64,000 bases of DNA from Aphrophora alni (Eukaryota > Arthropoda > Insecta > Hemiptera > Aphrophoridae): assembly GCA_963513935.1 (NCBI GenBank), contig OY740770.1:89340198-89404197 (forward strand). Direction: 5' to 3'. Position numbers and translations under genes: made by a program. How positions within the stretch are numbered: the stretch's first letter is position 1; each line of letters opens with the position of its first letter. The notes under the pieces were generated by a model that did not search any database, was not told the DNA's origin, and saw only the letters and a program-made list of their open reading frames with translations. This document shows, piece after piece, positions 1 through 11,740 of the stretch.

Positions 1-2890
1 GAAGAATCTGAATTCCTGTAGAACCCGTTATTAAGTCATGAAAAAGTAATGTCTCTACTGAGGTGGAAAATCTTGTCAAAAGAGATATTATTGCTACCTG
101 CGAAGAGATGTTTGGCCTTGATATCTTGATGACCTATTCTGTAGCCTGAATTCTTCACGGCAGATATAGGTTTACGTTATAGCTGTATGTTAAACAGTCG
201 GTTCAACACATTTATACTAGCTCACTTAACAAAAGCTGTAGACGCAACATGCTATTTTAGTTTATTAAAAAAGCAGTTTAGAAATGGCAAGCTAACGTCT
301 CGACAAGCCGTTACTTAAAACATATTTATTCTATTGAAAATACCTACATGGGACCAATAGAGATCTATAGGCTAAAATTCCTATATTTACACAAAATATA
401 CTATGTGGCACAATTTGTGGTATCGAACTATGTAGGATCGTATGCTACTGGCTTAACGGGTTTTTTGTAGGCTTTTATTACAGGACAGGGATTATAAAGG
501 CTTTATTTCTAGTTATATTATAGTTATTCCTTTTGTGTTTTAAAAAAAAGTTTTTTTTGTAATGTGTAAAATGTTCAAAGGTAATAAAACAACCGACCTT
601 CTATAAGTTGAATATTCTGGCCTTTTAAATACCCTCTCTACTCATGTTAGAGTTCCCTAAGAGTGTTGGATAAATGACATTTAATAATAAATGACTTTTC
701 CTGTGGTAAATTGATATCGTCTTTCAACTATAAATCTTGAAGAGAGTTAAATTTTACCGTTATAGTTTGTATATCTCGAAAAGAAAATTAAATATCTGAG
801 TATAAATGTCGCTAAAAAAGGGAAAACCTTGCACCAGACCACAGTATCATACTGTTAAGTATACAGATGACAGATGTAAGGTAAGTGGATTCAGAGGGGG
901 TTTTATTTGCGCGTGCTAAACATACGTATGATGTAATATTTAAATAAATTATTCCCTTATTTTTCTATATAAAGATTGTCAATAAATATATTTTCCAGAA
1001 ATGTATCTTGTATGAGAGAATTATTCCAGTCATTCTAGTTTCGTATACTTGTGACATACGGTTAATTGGAACTCCGAATATTTATTATTGCATTTGATTC
1101 AGAAACTGTGTCATAGATATATTTTTTTTATTCTTTTCTTTTTTTTAAACTCAATACACAAAAACTTGAATTAGTTGTTGAACATCTAACATTTATGTCA
1201 TTGACTTTATGTCATCTCCCTAAGGTTTATTATATTGACAATTGTTACAGTGACAACAGCGGTTACATTAGATTTGATCTTTTATTATTAGATATTCGAC
1301 ACTAAAACATAATTCATATAAGTTATTATGACAGTGATAAAATAGTCGTTCAACGACTAATGATATTTGCTACTCATGACGTTATTTGTGTTTTAATACA
1401 TCAGTTATACTGCATTAATAAATATTGATTACCAAATAATCAAAACAAGTACAGAGTTTTAATTTTATATTATATGCCATGAATAATAGCAGAATGTAAA
1501 TAACGTTCATTTCATTACAAATGGAAATATTGTTATTTGAAAATACTTTGACGAATAATATTATTTTTATCTATTCCTAGTATTTTATTTTATATATATA
1601 TATTACACTTCACAAATTAATTGACCTGTTCTATTGTATGTGCTGTTATAACTAACAGGTTCAAAATGAGGAGATTTACAACCTCATGCTTCAACATTTT
1701 TAAGTCTCCTAAAAACGCTCAGAAAGGATAAAAATGTTTAAGATAGTTTACATCAAATACTAATTTTGTTTTATTAGTAAACATAATGAGTGGTCTTAAG
1801 AGCAATTATGGACATACAGAAAAAAATAATTGTTCTAATTGATTGTTCTCAGAACTCTTAGCCTTGAATATAGAACGAAGCAAATTATGTGGTGTAGTTA
1901 ACTACTTTAGTAACCAGCTAGTGAATAAGTAAATACAAAAATTAAAACCAATTATGGATTTAACATTTAATTATGATGGTTGATAGTATGCGAACCTTCG
2001 ACAAACACACATTAAGGTTTTATAATTTTTTTAAATTTGTTCTTACTAATGTTAAAATTGATATCACCCATATTTTTTTTTAAACAATTTTGTCTTTTTT
2101 ACGTAATTTGTTAGTAACGATTAAAATTCATTACTGATCTATCAGAAGAATTAAACTACTTGTTAAGTGAACGTCAAATAATAAAAAAAATAATAAAAAA
2201 AACTACATAAATATTGTAATTTCTAAAGAATTGTGTCGATGTTATAGCCTGAAAAGGGCTTTTCATTTTCATTGGTTATATATCGAGCTCCGTTCTAGAT
2301 TGGTGCCCAAGCAAGTACAAATCTGGTGTTCTATATATATATATATATTATATGCTACACACAGTAAGCAGTTTGGATTCCACGAACCTAAATTGCTTCG
2401 TTTGTGTTTTATTTTTTAAATACACCATGAGTAATACTACTAATATTTCTAATATTAAAAAAATACTAATATTTCTTTCGTCCTTTTACACTCTCTCAGA
2501 TATTACGAGACATCACTACGCTCCGAATTCGCCTAAATTTATTTATCTAGGCCCTATGTAAAAAAAAATAATGTGATTATTGTTTTTGGTTTGTCCTCTC
2601 GCAGCGTTTCATATAAATCCCCTTATACGACACAACTTCTATTTATTTCATTTCTGCGCTACGCAAGATGTTATTTTATGATTTGTTCTCACTCGACGTT
2701 ACCCTGAAAATCCTTACTATGCTACGACCTTGCTTTATTTTATTTCTGTGTTTCGTATGAAAATAAACCGTTTTATTAAATTATTTGTTCTTCCTCGTCA
2801 CTTCAAATTCTTTTCTGCCCCCACCACATCTATCTATCTAATTTCATATTATTCCCTGACTTCGATATCGTCACTCGGTCATCGGAAGAT
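1..2890. other. AT-rich intergenic DNA, no gene seen
   Basis: Very AT-rich sequence with short homopolymer and TA runs. The open frames present are short, AT-biased and resemble no family I know. I see no exon, RNA gene or transposon end that I can support. Confidence 0.6.
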
Positions 2891-3315
2891 CTTCTAATTT
2901 GCGTTATTGCCTTAGCTTGGTTATCGCTAACTCCTATAATTATTCTTAAATATATTCATTGCAAGATTATGCCGATCTCCCATAATTATAGTTAGGTACC
3001 AGCCATAATCGATTATCCCGACCTATCATAGATACCGTTTAATACCGAAGTCGGAAGGTTATCTTCAGCTCCCATAATTAGCGTTCGGTACGACCCAAAC
3101 CCATCACGAACTGAAATATACAGCGTTAGATATTGTATTCGTTCGGTTATGCCGAACTTACCTATTTCATTTTAGATACTTCCACCGACGGTTATCTTGA
3201 GCTCTAATATTTAGTGCTTAGGTACCGTTTTATATAGGTTACTTGGAACTGTCATAGTCAACGTTAGATACTGTTACAGCGAGCTGTCTTATTTTGATGT
3301 AGATACTCATAGTGC
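2890..3315. repeat. Degraded tandem repeat, unit about 45 bp
   Basis: Imperfect recurrences of GGTTAT, GAGCTC/GAACTC, CCCATAATTA and GTTAGGTACCG succeed one another about every 40-55 bp. This suggests an old, diverged tandem array. Unit boundaries and copy number cannot be fixed by eye. Confidence 0.4.
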
Positions 3316-4780
3316 AGGTGGTTCAATCGCTGTGAAGAATAATTGTGTGGATTTTCAACTTGTATGAATTACTTCTACTGGTATTTTTAATTACGGATAG
3401 TCTAGATTATTACCATGAAATGCAAAAATAAAATCTTGAAATATAGATCAATTTTGATTTGTTGTTGATTATTTTAGATATGTGTTATTTAAAATACTGT
3501 TTACTTGCTAATTTTGAAACTTTTTTTTTTAAAGTAGGGTTATCTATTGACATACAAGTGTCACTGGATCAAATGAAAATTCAAAAACGGTATTTTTGCA
3601 AAGTTATTGTTGGAAGCCTAGATGACAAACTAATAGTAATAACAGATCAGTATAATATGATAATAAATGACCAGATATTTGAGCAAATATAAATGTGGTC
3701 CACATGTTGTGCTAATATCCATATCTTTTTATAATTTTCAGATCAATTAACGTCAATTTTATGAATCTTCCATTACTATGAAAAGTTTTATAATAATTAC
3801 CTTCTTAATTAACTTTTGCATTTTACATTACGTCTCATGTAAACATATTTTATCTATAATGTCACTTAAGAAAGTCCAAGATAGGCGAAACAACTATTTT
3901 AAATTGACCCACTAATCGTTGGGGAAACAAATGTTTTTCGAATATTAGAAATATATTCATTGTTAGTTATAAATACACCACTTAATGTAGGCACCAAATA
4001 TTTATAGTAAACCTCCAATTTTAGGACTTAACAGATCATGTCATTTCAGATTTTTCAATATTGATTAATTGAATAAAGTTCATCTAAAATATGAAGCAAA
4101 ATAATTATACATAACCTATTAATACAATTAGAAGTACAGATTTAAAGATAACTGTAAATAGCATTTCTTATAAATAGTATTGAACCCATAATACATAGTG
4201 TTGTAGTTCTTATAGATATGTTTATTATAAACAAATCATTAGTACGAAAATTAGCGTAGACTTGATTGTAATTACTACATGTGAGTTATTACTAGAATGT
4301 GTTGATATATAAATGCACGAACAATTAAATCATGTGAAATATTAAATATTTTAGTAATTAGTATTATTATTATATATATTGTAATTAGTATTTCAGTGGG
4401 AGGAGACAATAATGCGGTTAGATTAGATGTTTAGTAAATTATTTATAACGAACAGTGTTTTAGTTACTTTACTTTTAGTAAATATAGTATTGTAATTAGG
4501 AGACATTTCTTTAGAAAAGGTTGAATTTTTAAGAAATGTAATGACGATATGTTCATATATTGTAGTTGGTATTATATTTGTTATTTCTTAGATTGCTATT
4601 AGAGTTAACCTGGACCTAATACAATTGAAATGCTGTTAGAATCACATTTTTCCTTTAAATGACACGTTTGGTACAGATATAAATGCAATTAGGAAATAGT
4701 ATTTATGTTATATTGTTTACTAACCATTATATATGCAGACTGAACACACGACTTACAAAGACCATTACTCAAAGTCTCTT
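3316..4780. other. AT-rich intergenic DNA, nothing recognised
   Basis: No coding, RNA or mobile-element signal that I can support. The longest open frame here, at about 3459-3692, looks like chance AT-rich translation. Confidence 0.5.
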
Positions 4781-4875
4781 CATTGAATACATAAGCGCTT
4801 CAACAATTCTCATATCATGATAAAGGTTAACTCATGTTACTTTGCAAACACGCTTGATGGATGTTTGAAACACAA
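4781..4875 (+). repeat. Dispersed repeat, copy 1
   Basis: Contains the ordered words ATAAG(C)GCTTCAACAA, CTCATATCATGATAAAGGTT, CATGTTACTTTGCAAACACG and TTGATGGATGTTTG. Diverged versions recur in the same order and orientation near 8131-8235 and 10141-10255, so this is a short interspersed family of unknown type. Confidence 0.5.
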
Positions 4876-5078
4876 AAATACAGATTTATGTTATTTGGCC
4901 GTATTATAGACGATCCAGTCTTACTGGTTCTTTATTTTAAATATTTTTAAACTTAGACATGCATTCAGATAAGTTAAATAATAGTTTCAGGCATAATTTT
5001 AAATTAAAACAAATCAGTTATGACTCGTTTAGTGTCGGTAGCCTATGCTGTCACTTATAGCGCCAAACCTTTGGAGGT

Positions 5079-5087
5079 TATATAAGG
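5079..5087 (+). promoter_or_regulatory. TATA-box-like motif in a locally GC-richer patch
   Basis: TTATATAAGG lies in a short GC-richer stretch (about 5030-5160). No coding sequence that I recognise follows, so a promoter is only a possibility. Confidence 0.2.
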
Positions 5088-5159
5088 CGATGTTTACTGG
5101 TTTTGATGCGCCTGCTGTGTGTTTTGATTTCGAGACACGAATCGGTGACTACAGTTCAA

Positions 5160-8130
5160 TGCAAAGTTAGTTACACTTAACACTAACATTTTGGTGAAAC
5201 TAGTTGAACTTTAGGGGATAACAAATCAAAACGTCTTGAGTTTCGTTATATCTGTGAGACTGGTGAATCACAAATGATTGTTTGTTCCCTAATAAGTTAA
5301 GGTTTCTACTTGAAAACATACAAATTTACAATGGTATAACAAACTTCTGCTGCAGATAAAGTCGTATGTTAAGAATTATGTGGAGAAATATTTAATGTAG
5401 TAGGATACAATGAGAGATTCCCGAACAACAAATGTTTAGTGATCAATGAAAAAATCACTTTGGTGACAAGCTCTGTACCAACAACTACCGAATCTGTGGT
5501 AGTAAAAATACATATGGAGAATGTTCATGATAGTTCAAAAGCGAATCTGTTCTTTCCCTACGCAAACACCAAGGAAATTACACTATTATTGTTAATGACG
5601 AATACCCTAAGTAGTTTCATATATCTGAATAAACTGAAAGTTTTTCTTTCAAAACTTAGACAAAATTGATAAGATGGCGTCATTGCGAACAAGGCGAGCT
5701 CTAGTTTTCTTTCGCCTAATAGTTAGGGATTCTTTATGCTATTCCCAGGTCGGTGGATTGGTCAGTCAACTCACCTCTCTCTTCAGATTTGACTCTTACA
5801 ATTTTGTTTTACGGGGCTTAATTAAAGTTCTAGTGTGTGTTGCTTTCCCTGAGCTGAGATATGAATTTTAATTTCTATCTGCAAAAGTGATGCCTGATAT
5901 ACAAGCTCAAGTTTTGTAATAATGGCTTTAAATGACTGTTTGTAATTTCATTTAAATAAAATGAATATCTAATAAAAATTAATTCTTAATCAATACCTCA
6001 ACCGATATTGTTTAGGTGAATCAATGTGAATATTGCTACATGGTTTCTTGCGTGTAAAGTGAGTTTTGAAACACCCTGTACGTCCTAGATCTAATGTAAC
6101 AGTCAAAGGTTCAAGGAAAACTATACTTACGATATGTATATCGATGCTTAAATTAAAATTAGAAGTAATTGTAATTACATTTATTAAACTTAAATTTATA
6201 ACATCATTTAACTTATATTTTCCCAAATCTTTAATCGATAGACCTGAATTTTCCAAAGACCGAATTGTTTTGATATTATTGGAACCAACTAACTATCTCA
6301 CAGTGCTAACAAAAAATATCGATGTGATTTAAAAATGGACACTAATAAACAAAATTGAAATATAATTAAATCAGATTCTAAATTGGAAGAGAATACACAC
6401 GGCACTAATCCTAAAGGTGTATATAATTACAAATAATTGTTAATAATTGCTATAAAGATTGGAACCGACCAAAATTAAAAAACCTACTACTTTCACTTGT
6501 ATCTAATTAAATTACATCTGCCGACTTATATTATATTGTGATAAATAAACTTGTTTTTACGTCATTCTTAAATAAAACATGAGCATTTAATATTTCAGTT
6601 GGTTTTATTCAAATATATTTGTAGACAATTATGATATTGTATTTTTAAATCGCAAATGACCATCCTTAAAATTCGTTTTTGAAATTTATTACTTAAATAA
6701 GCAAATAAAAATTACATTAAAATAAACTAATAAGTTTCCATTGTTTTTAAAACTGTGTTATTTGAATTTCGCCCTACAATCTGTCATTATTATACTATGT
6801 ATAGTATTTGCAGAACTAAAAATATATATATGAATGTATTTAACTAAATCTACTTTGTATTTACATTAAAAGAAATTGCGAGAAATATTAATATTAGCAC
6901 GTAAAATTTAAGAAGAGGGAAAAAATAGTTTTTATTAAATTGTATAAAACTATTCATTGAAATGACGTAGAACTACTAATCATTTTAAACAATAACCCTC
7001 TACTAGATTGTTACATGGGGTTGCTTCTTGAACCATTATAAAATCATAGAATGTAATATGCATCTTGAACCCGATCTTACAAAACATCTCATGCACATAA
7101 TAAATAACCTACACCAAGTTTCTGTTTACTGACCTAAAAACTTCCACCATACTACGTGAATAACTGAATATATATACAAAACTAAACTCCTTCCGGTGCT
7201 AACTATTTATTTTTACTATTAGTTCCGTTGGAACATGTAACACTGAGGAACTATGCCAAAGGTTTCACACATTTTCATTCAGTTACATTGACTGTCAACT
7301 ACTTTTACACTTGACAATATGATTTTCTTTAAATTAATTTAAGCAACAAAACAAAACAAAGTTTGATTGAAACAACTTCGACTGAGATAAATCTAATATT
7401 GATATAAATAAATAATGAGCATGACTTGTGAGATAACATTAGTTATAATAAAATTCGTAAACACAAAATATACTTTTACTTAATCAAGCGCATTTCAAAG
7501 ACAAGTCGCCATCCTCTGTAATACATGAGCTAGAATAACTAAACTGTAACTTGATTTTATCGTTGAATCGAGTTTCATTAAAGTAAACGTATTTTTTGTG
7601 AGATCTTATGTTCCAGTTTTATTCTATCATTATAAAAAATAAAAATAAAATTATTAATTTTATTTTAAAATCATGTTAGTACTGTATATCCGAGACAGAT
7701 ATGTTTATTTATACTTTAATAATTTCAAAATTCGTTGTGGTTTGAATAAAAAGATGCAATTCTGTGTACAATAATTGTGTTTCAATATAAATATATATAT
7801 ATTAAGGAGGAACTACATTTTTAAAGCAGACGAAAGCTAGAAAATGACGGACGATAATAGAATTGTAGCCAATTGTTTATTTTAAAATATATACAAATAA
7901 CTATCACTTACAATAACTTTTTTTTCGATTGCATTTAATACTATTAATATTCTAAAACTCCCAGATTGAACTAAGTTTGTATATTAGGTTTTACAGTTTA
8001 CACTAATATTACTCAAATATTTAAAATTGCTTTGCAGTTGGTAATATTGGTATTGTGGTTGTTTCTTGGATTAGGAACTCTCCAAGCATAGTTACGCATT
8101 CGGCTTTGTAACTTCAGTATTCAAAGTTTG
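5160..8130. other. AT-rich intergenic DNA, nothing recognised
   Basis: Apart from the hammerhead-like motif at 7481-7517 I see no feature. Small open frames at about 5439-5871 follow one another but show no recognisable domain, splice structure or homology that I can name. Confidence 0.5.
7481..7517 (-). other. Decayed hammerhead-like repeat motif, copy 1
   Basis: Read on the minus strand it shares GATGGCGACTT, TTGAAA and GCTTGATTAAGTAA with the better preserved copy at 33076-33120. The core CTGATGA is mutated to CAGAGGA and GAAAC to GAAAT, so this copy would not be active. Confidence 0.35.
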
Positions 8131-8235
8131 CTCGTTGAATAAATACATAAGCTCTTCAACACCCTCATCTCACTATATAAAGTTTCAACCCCCATGTTAG
8201 ATTACAAATAATTTGAAGGATGTCTAAAAACATAA
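8131..8235 (+). repeat. Dispersed repeat, copy 2
   Basis: Shares ATAAGCTCTTCAACA, CTCATCTCA.TATATAAAG, CCCATGTTA and GAAGGATGT in the same order as the copies at 4781-4875 and 10141-10255. No terminal repeats or target duplication were identified. Confidence 0.5.
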
Positions 8236-9828
8236 ACTAGATTCAGTAGTCGTAAAATTGACGGTTGCGATGTGTATCGTAGTTAAAAAAAAATTAAATA
8301 ACATTTATTTGAAAAACGAATCCATATTACAACAAAAACGAATAAAAATTTGTAATGGATAATTATAAATTATTCATGAGTACAAATTGTTGATCGGCAC
8401 TCAGAACACAGAAATATTTTACAAAACGATTAAATTAGGTGAAAGGGTATTTAAAGATTGTAAACTAAATGTTTAGTAAGAAAGTGATTGATCGGCAGTC
8501 AATTTCAGAAAAGGCCCCAAAAACAACACAAAACAAGAAATGATTATCGATTACACCATAATCAAATTATTAGGACGATCTAAGCTAAAAACATTTCACA
8601 TGAAATTGCGGCACATTTCAAGAAGTATACCGGACCCAAATAACTCTTGATTCAACAATTTTGTCTCTCATTGATATTAAATATTTGGTGCATTTTGATT
8701 ATTTCCTTTTTAAAAGTTTTGACATCTTCCCCCGTTCATTTGAATATGATCTCCAAATAAAAAGAGGTGAGTGTATTTCAAGAGTTTGTAATTATGGTAT
8801 AAATTTATAAAGATGAACAATAATGTTACGGTACTGAATAACACATTACTTTTCTAGCATTTTGCACCTGAGCTCACGACCGAGTTTAACTTCACATGCA
8901 TCACTTGAATATGTTTATTAGGCTAACAACATCAACCAAACAAACTGAAAAACTAAATAGATTTACAAACTTCAATGCGTTCTTCATTAACTATTAATTG
9001 AAATTATTAGGAATTTGAAACATGTGAATTGTGAAAACAAAAACAAAATATTAGCCCTTCAAAGCTATGAAATTAATCACTAATTTATAAATAACTGCTG
9101 AAGTAAATACGCATTTTAACGTCTAAAATCAATTTTATATAATTTCTAATTTTCCTGCCGATAAAGACAAGACAGGTTGATTTATCACTTTATATGCCAA
9201 AAGTAGACCAACCTCGCGGAGCGAACACTCGCCGACAGTCGTTGAAGCGGACTCCGCCAAACCATTAGTTATCCCCCACCTGCTTCTTAGTCATCTCGCA
9301 AACTCATCATCCATCTATTATTTTATGGAATATTACAATTTAGGATCACTTTTCAATAAATATCAATTATTATCATATATTATAAATAGTGATCTCTTTG
9401 GCTGGACCACGTACATATCTGAAACGTGTACAATAAGTTGAACTAAAAATTCCAACATTAATAATTTGTGATTATATTCATTATTTTCTCATTAATATAT
9501 GTTAGTTTAGGTAGAGAATAAATGAAAATAAATGTTATCAATGTACATTACACATTCTACAGTATTTTGAACCGTAAGTAAGATTTACTCAGTACATGTA
9601 CTAAACCAGCTGCAATTAAAACAACATATTTTTAGTGTAAAAGCATTAAAAACCTTCGAAAATTGATTAAAAACAAAGGCCTGGGATATCTCACAAGGGG
9701 AATTTATTTTATTTAACACGATTCTTACTCATGAAGTTCATGAAATTTCTTTGCTAGGAAAAGTAGGAAATTTTTTATAATATATATATATTTAGTATCA
9801 TTTACTAGCCAAACGGAAGTTATTTCGA
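8236..9828. other. Intergenic DNA with one GC-richer patch
   Basis: AT-rich except for a patch at about 9205-9310 containing CTCGCGGAGCGAACACTCGC and CGGACTCCGCC. I do not recognise that patch as a gene or a named repeat. Nothing else can be supported. Confidence 0.4.
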
Positions 9829-9848
9829 AACAGCCAACTATTTCTATG

Positions 9849-9895
9849 ATAGTTGGCTGTTATTTCATAGTAGTTATGAAATAACAGCCAACTAT
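9849..9895. repeat. Perfect 21-bp inverted repeat with 5-nt loop
   Basis: Arms 9849-9869 and 9875-9895 are exact reverse complements around the loop GTAGT. A third partial arm just upstream (ACAGCCAACTAT, about 9829-9840) can also pair with the left arm, so two alternative hairpins are possible. It may be the end of a foldback element. Confidence 0.75.
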
Positions 9896-10140
9896 TATTT
9901 ATGAAAATAATAGACAAATCAGATGTAAAACGAGATTTTTTGTTTACTTTGAACAGTTCAACTTATATAATAATGATTACTATAGTCAATTACCGTGATA
10001 TAAATGTGTGTATAATGGAATTATTACTGGTAGTATTAAATGCAAAGAGTATCGCGGTTAGCACATATAGGATTGAAATAACTAAAATGGTTAATGCTAC
10101 CAAGAATACTTAATACTCTGATATTTTATTTTAGAATTAA

Positions 10141-10255
10141 ATAGTTTGCTAATTGAGTACCGTATAATAAGCTCTTCAATAAATCTCATCCTACAACATG
10201 CCGATTAATCCCACATGTTAACTTGCAAATGAGTTTGATGAATGGTTGTGTACAC
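10141..10255 (+). repeat. Dispersed repeat, copy 3
   Basis: Third member of the family seen at 4781 and 8131. It shares ATAAGCTCTTCAA, CTCATC, CCCACATGTTA and CTTGCAAA...GTTTGATG. Confidence 0.5.
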
Positions 10256-10992
10256 GAATTGGATGTAAGTAGAATATGTGTATTTTTGCAGATTATGCTT
10301 ATCATCGCAAATCCGATATAGCAGTCTAAGTTATTCATTCTGAAATTAGGTTGTCAAGATAGGACGTACAAGTATAGGTATTTAAAAAACGAGAAGAAAG
10401 TAAAACATTCTTATTTGTAATTATTAAAATTATAGTAGCGTATGTCGACTCAACAATCATATAAATATTTTCAGAATGTTATCTTTGATATAGAGAAGTG
10501 ACATTTTCAATAATAATTAATTGATTTAAAACTTATTGAAAGACCTATATAAATTATGGATTGTTCCCCTAACAAATAGATCAGTATATCATGATTGGTG
10601 CCCAATACTTGTAGTAAAAGTTTAACACGATTAACTTTAGTTGTCCAACATTTTATGTTTTAAACTATATTACTTCAAATATAAAATTAGTTGACCATAA
10701 ATAATTAAAAAATACAAGTGATATGTTTATTCCTAAATAGAGTATTTCCTCAAGGAAGCTGAAAGTATATCAACTATGTCTAATAAAGTGGTAAAAAATA
10801 ACGTTTTCTTCAATTCATTTGCCTTCATTAACGACTTATATATTTATATTTATATACATTTGTGACACTTATTATATCATATAACGTAGCTTTTAAAAAT
10901 ATTGATTCAATATCTCACTTCATTCCACAGAATTCGCTTACATTGCCTTCATCATCGGTTATTTTACTCCAGTCTTTTAAAATATTACGATC

Positions 10993-11277
10993 AAGGCTGG
11001 CAAGTTACAAGTCTGGCAAGTTACAAGGCTGGCAAATTACAAGTCTGGCAAGTTACAAGGCTGGCAAGTTACAAGGATGGTAAATTACAAAGCTGGCAAG
11101 TTACAAGGCTGGCAAGTTACAAGGCTGGCAAGTTACAAGGCTGGCAAGTTACAAGGCTGACAAGTTACAAGGCTGGCAGGTTACAAGGCTGGCAAGTTAC
11201 AAGGCTGGCAAGTTACAAGGCTGGCAAGTTACAAGGCTTGCAGGTTACAAGGCTGGCAAGTTACAATGCTGGCTGGG
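10993..11277. repeat. Minisatellite, 16-bp unit GGCTGGCAAGTTACAA
   Basis: About 18 tandem units with few substitutions (GTCTGG, AAATTA and similar). The unit is not a multiple of three and contains no stop in any forward frame, so all three forward frames stay open. The apparent 129-residue protein across it is an artefact of the repeat. Confidence 0.9.
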
Positions 11278-11289
11278 CTTTTATGTATT

Positions 11290-11654
11290 GAATTTGCATA
11301 ACTTCACCACTTGCCTCGCTTTAATAAATAATTCAGAATCAGCTAATGTGAATTACATTTATAATAAGTTGATCATATTTATGTATGCGACATGTAGTTG
11401 CAAAGATGAGTAACTGGATTTGGACAAATACATAAAAAATTCATTCTTATTGAATAATTATATAGATTATTTGTTTTTTAGCAATTGAAGGCACTTTTTC
11501 CCGAGATTACGTTGATAATATTTGTTTAAGGATTTATTTGTAACATTTCATAAGATAAAATAGGAGAGATAATGAACTCTACATAATATAAACAAACATT
11601 TTGAATTGGCCTTAAATGATATAAGGTTAATTTTTTATTCAGTAATTCGCAACT
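11290..11654. other. AT-rich intergenic DNA, nothing recognised
   Basis: No supportable feature. Confidence 0.5.
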
Positions 11655-11739
<85 letters not shown>

Positions 11740-11740
11740 T
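11655..11740. repeat. (CA)n-(TA)n microsatellite
   Basis: About 30 CA dinucleotides followed directly by about 11 TA dinucleotides. The minus-strand open frame through it (alternating Cys-Val) is an artefact. Confidence 0.95.

Noticed and set aside
5439..5871. Two successive small frames that might be a host gene
   Set aside because: No domain, no splice logic and no homology that I can recognise.
9205..9310. GC-richer patch that might be an RNA gene
   Set aside because: No cloverleaf, snRNA or rRNA feature found; left unassigned.
10902..11291. 129-residue repetitive protein
   Set aside because: Generated by a 16-bp minisatellite that lacks stops in any forward frame.
11526..11717. Cys-Val repeat protein (also 62494-62748)
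   Set aside because: Translation of (CA)n microsatellites.
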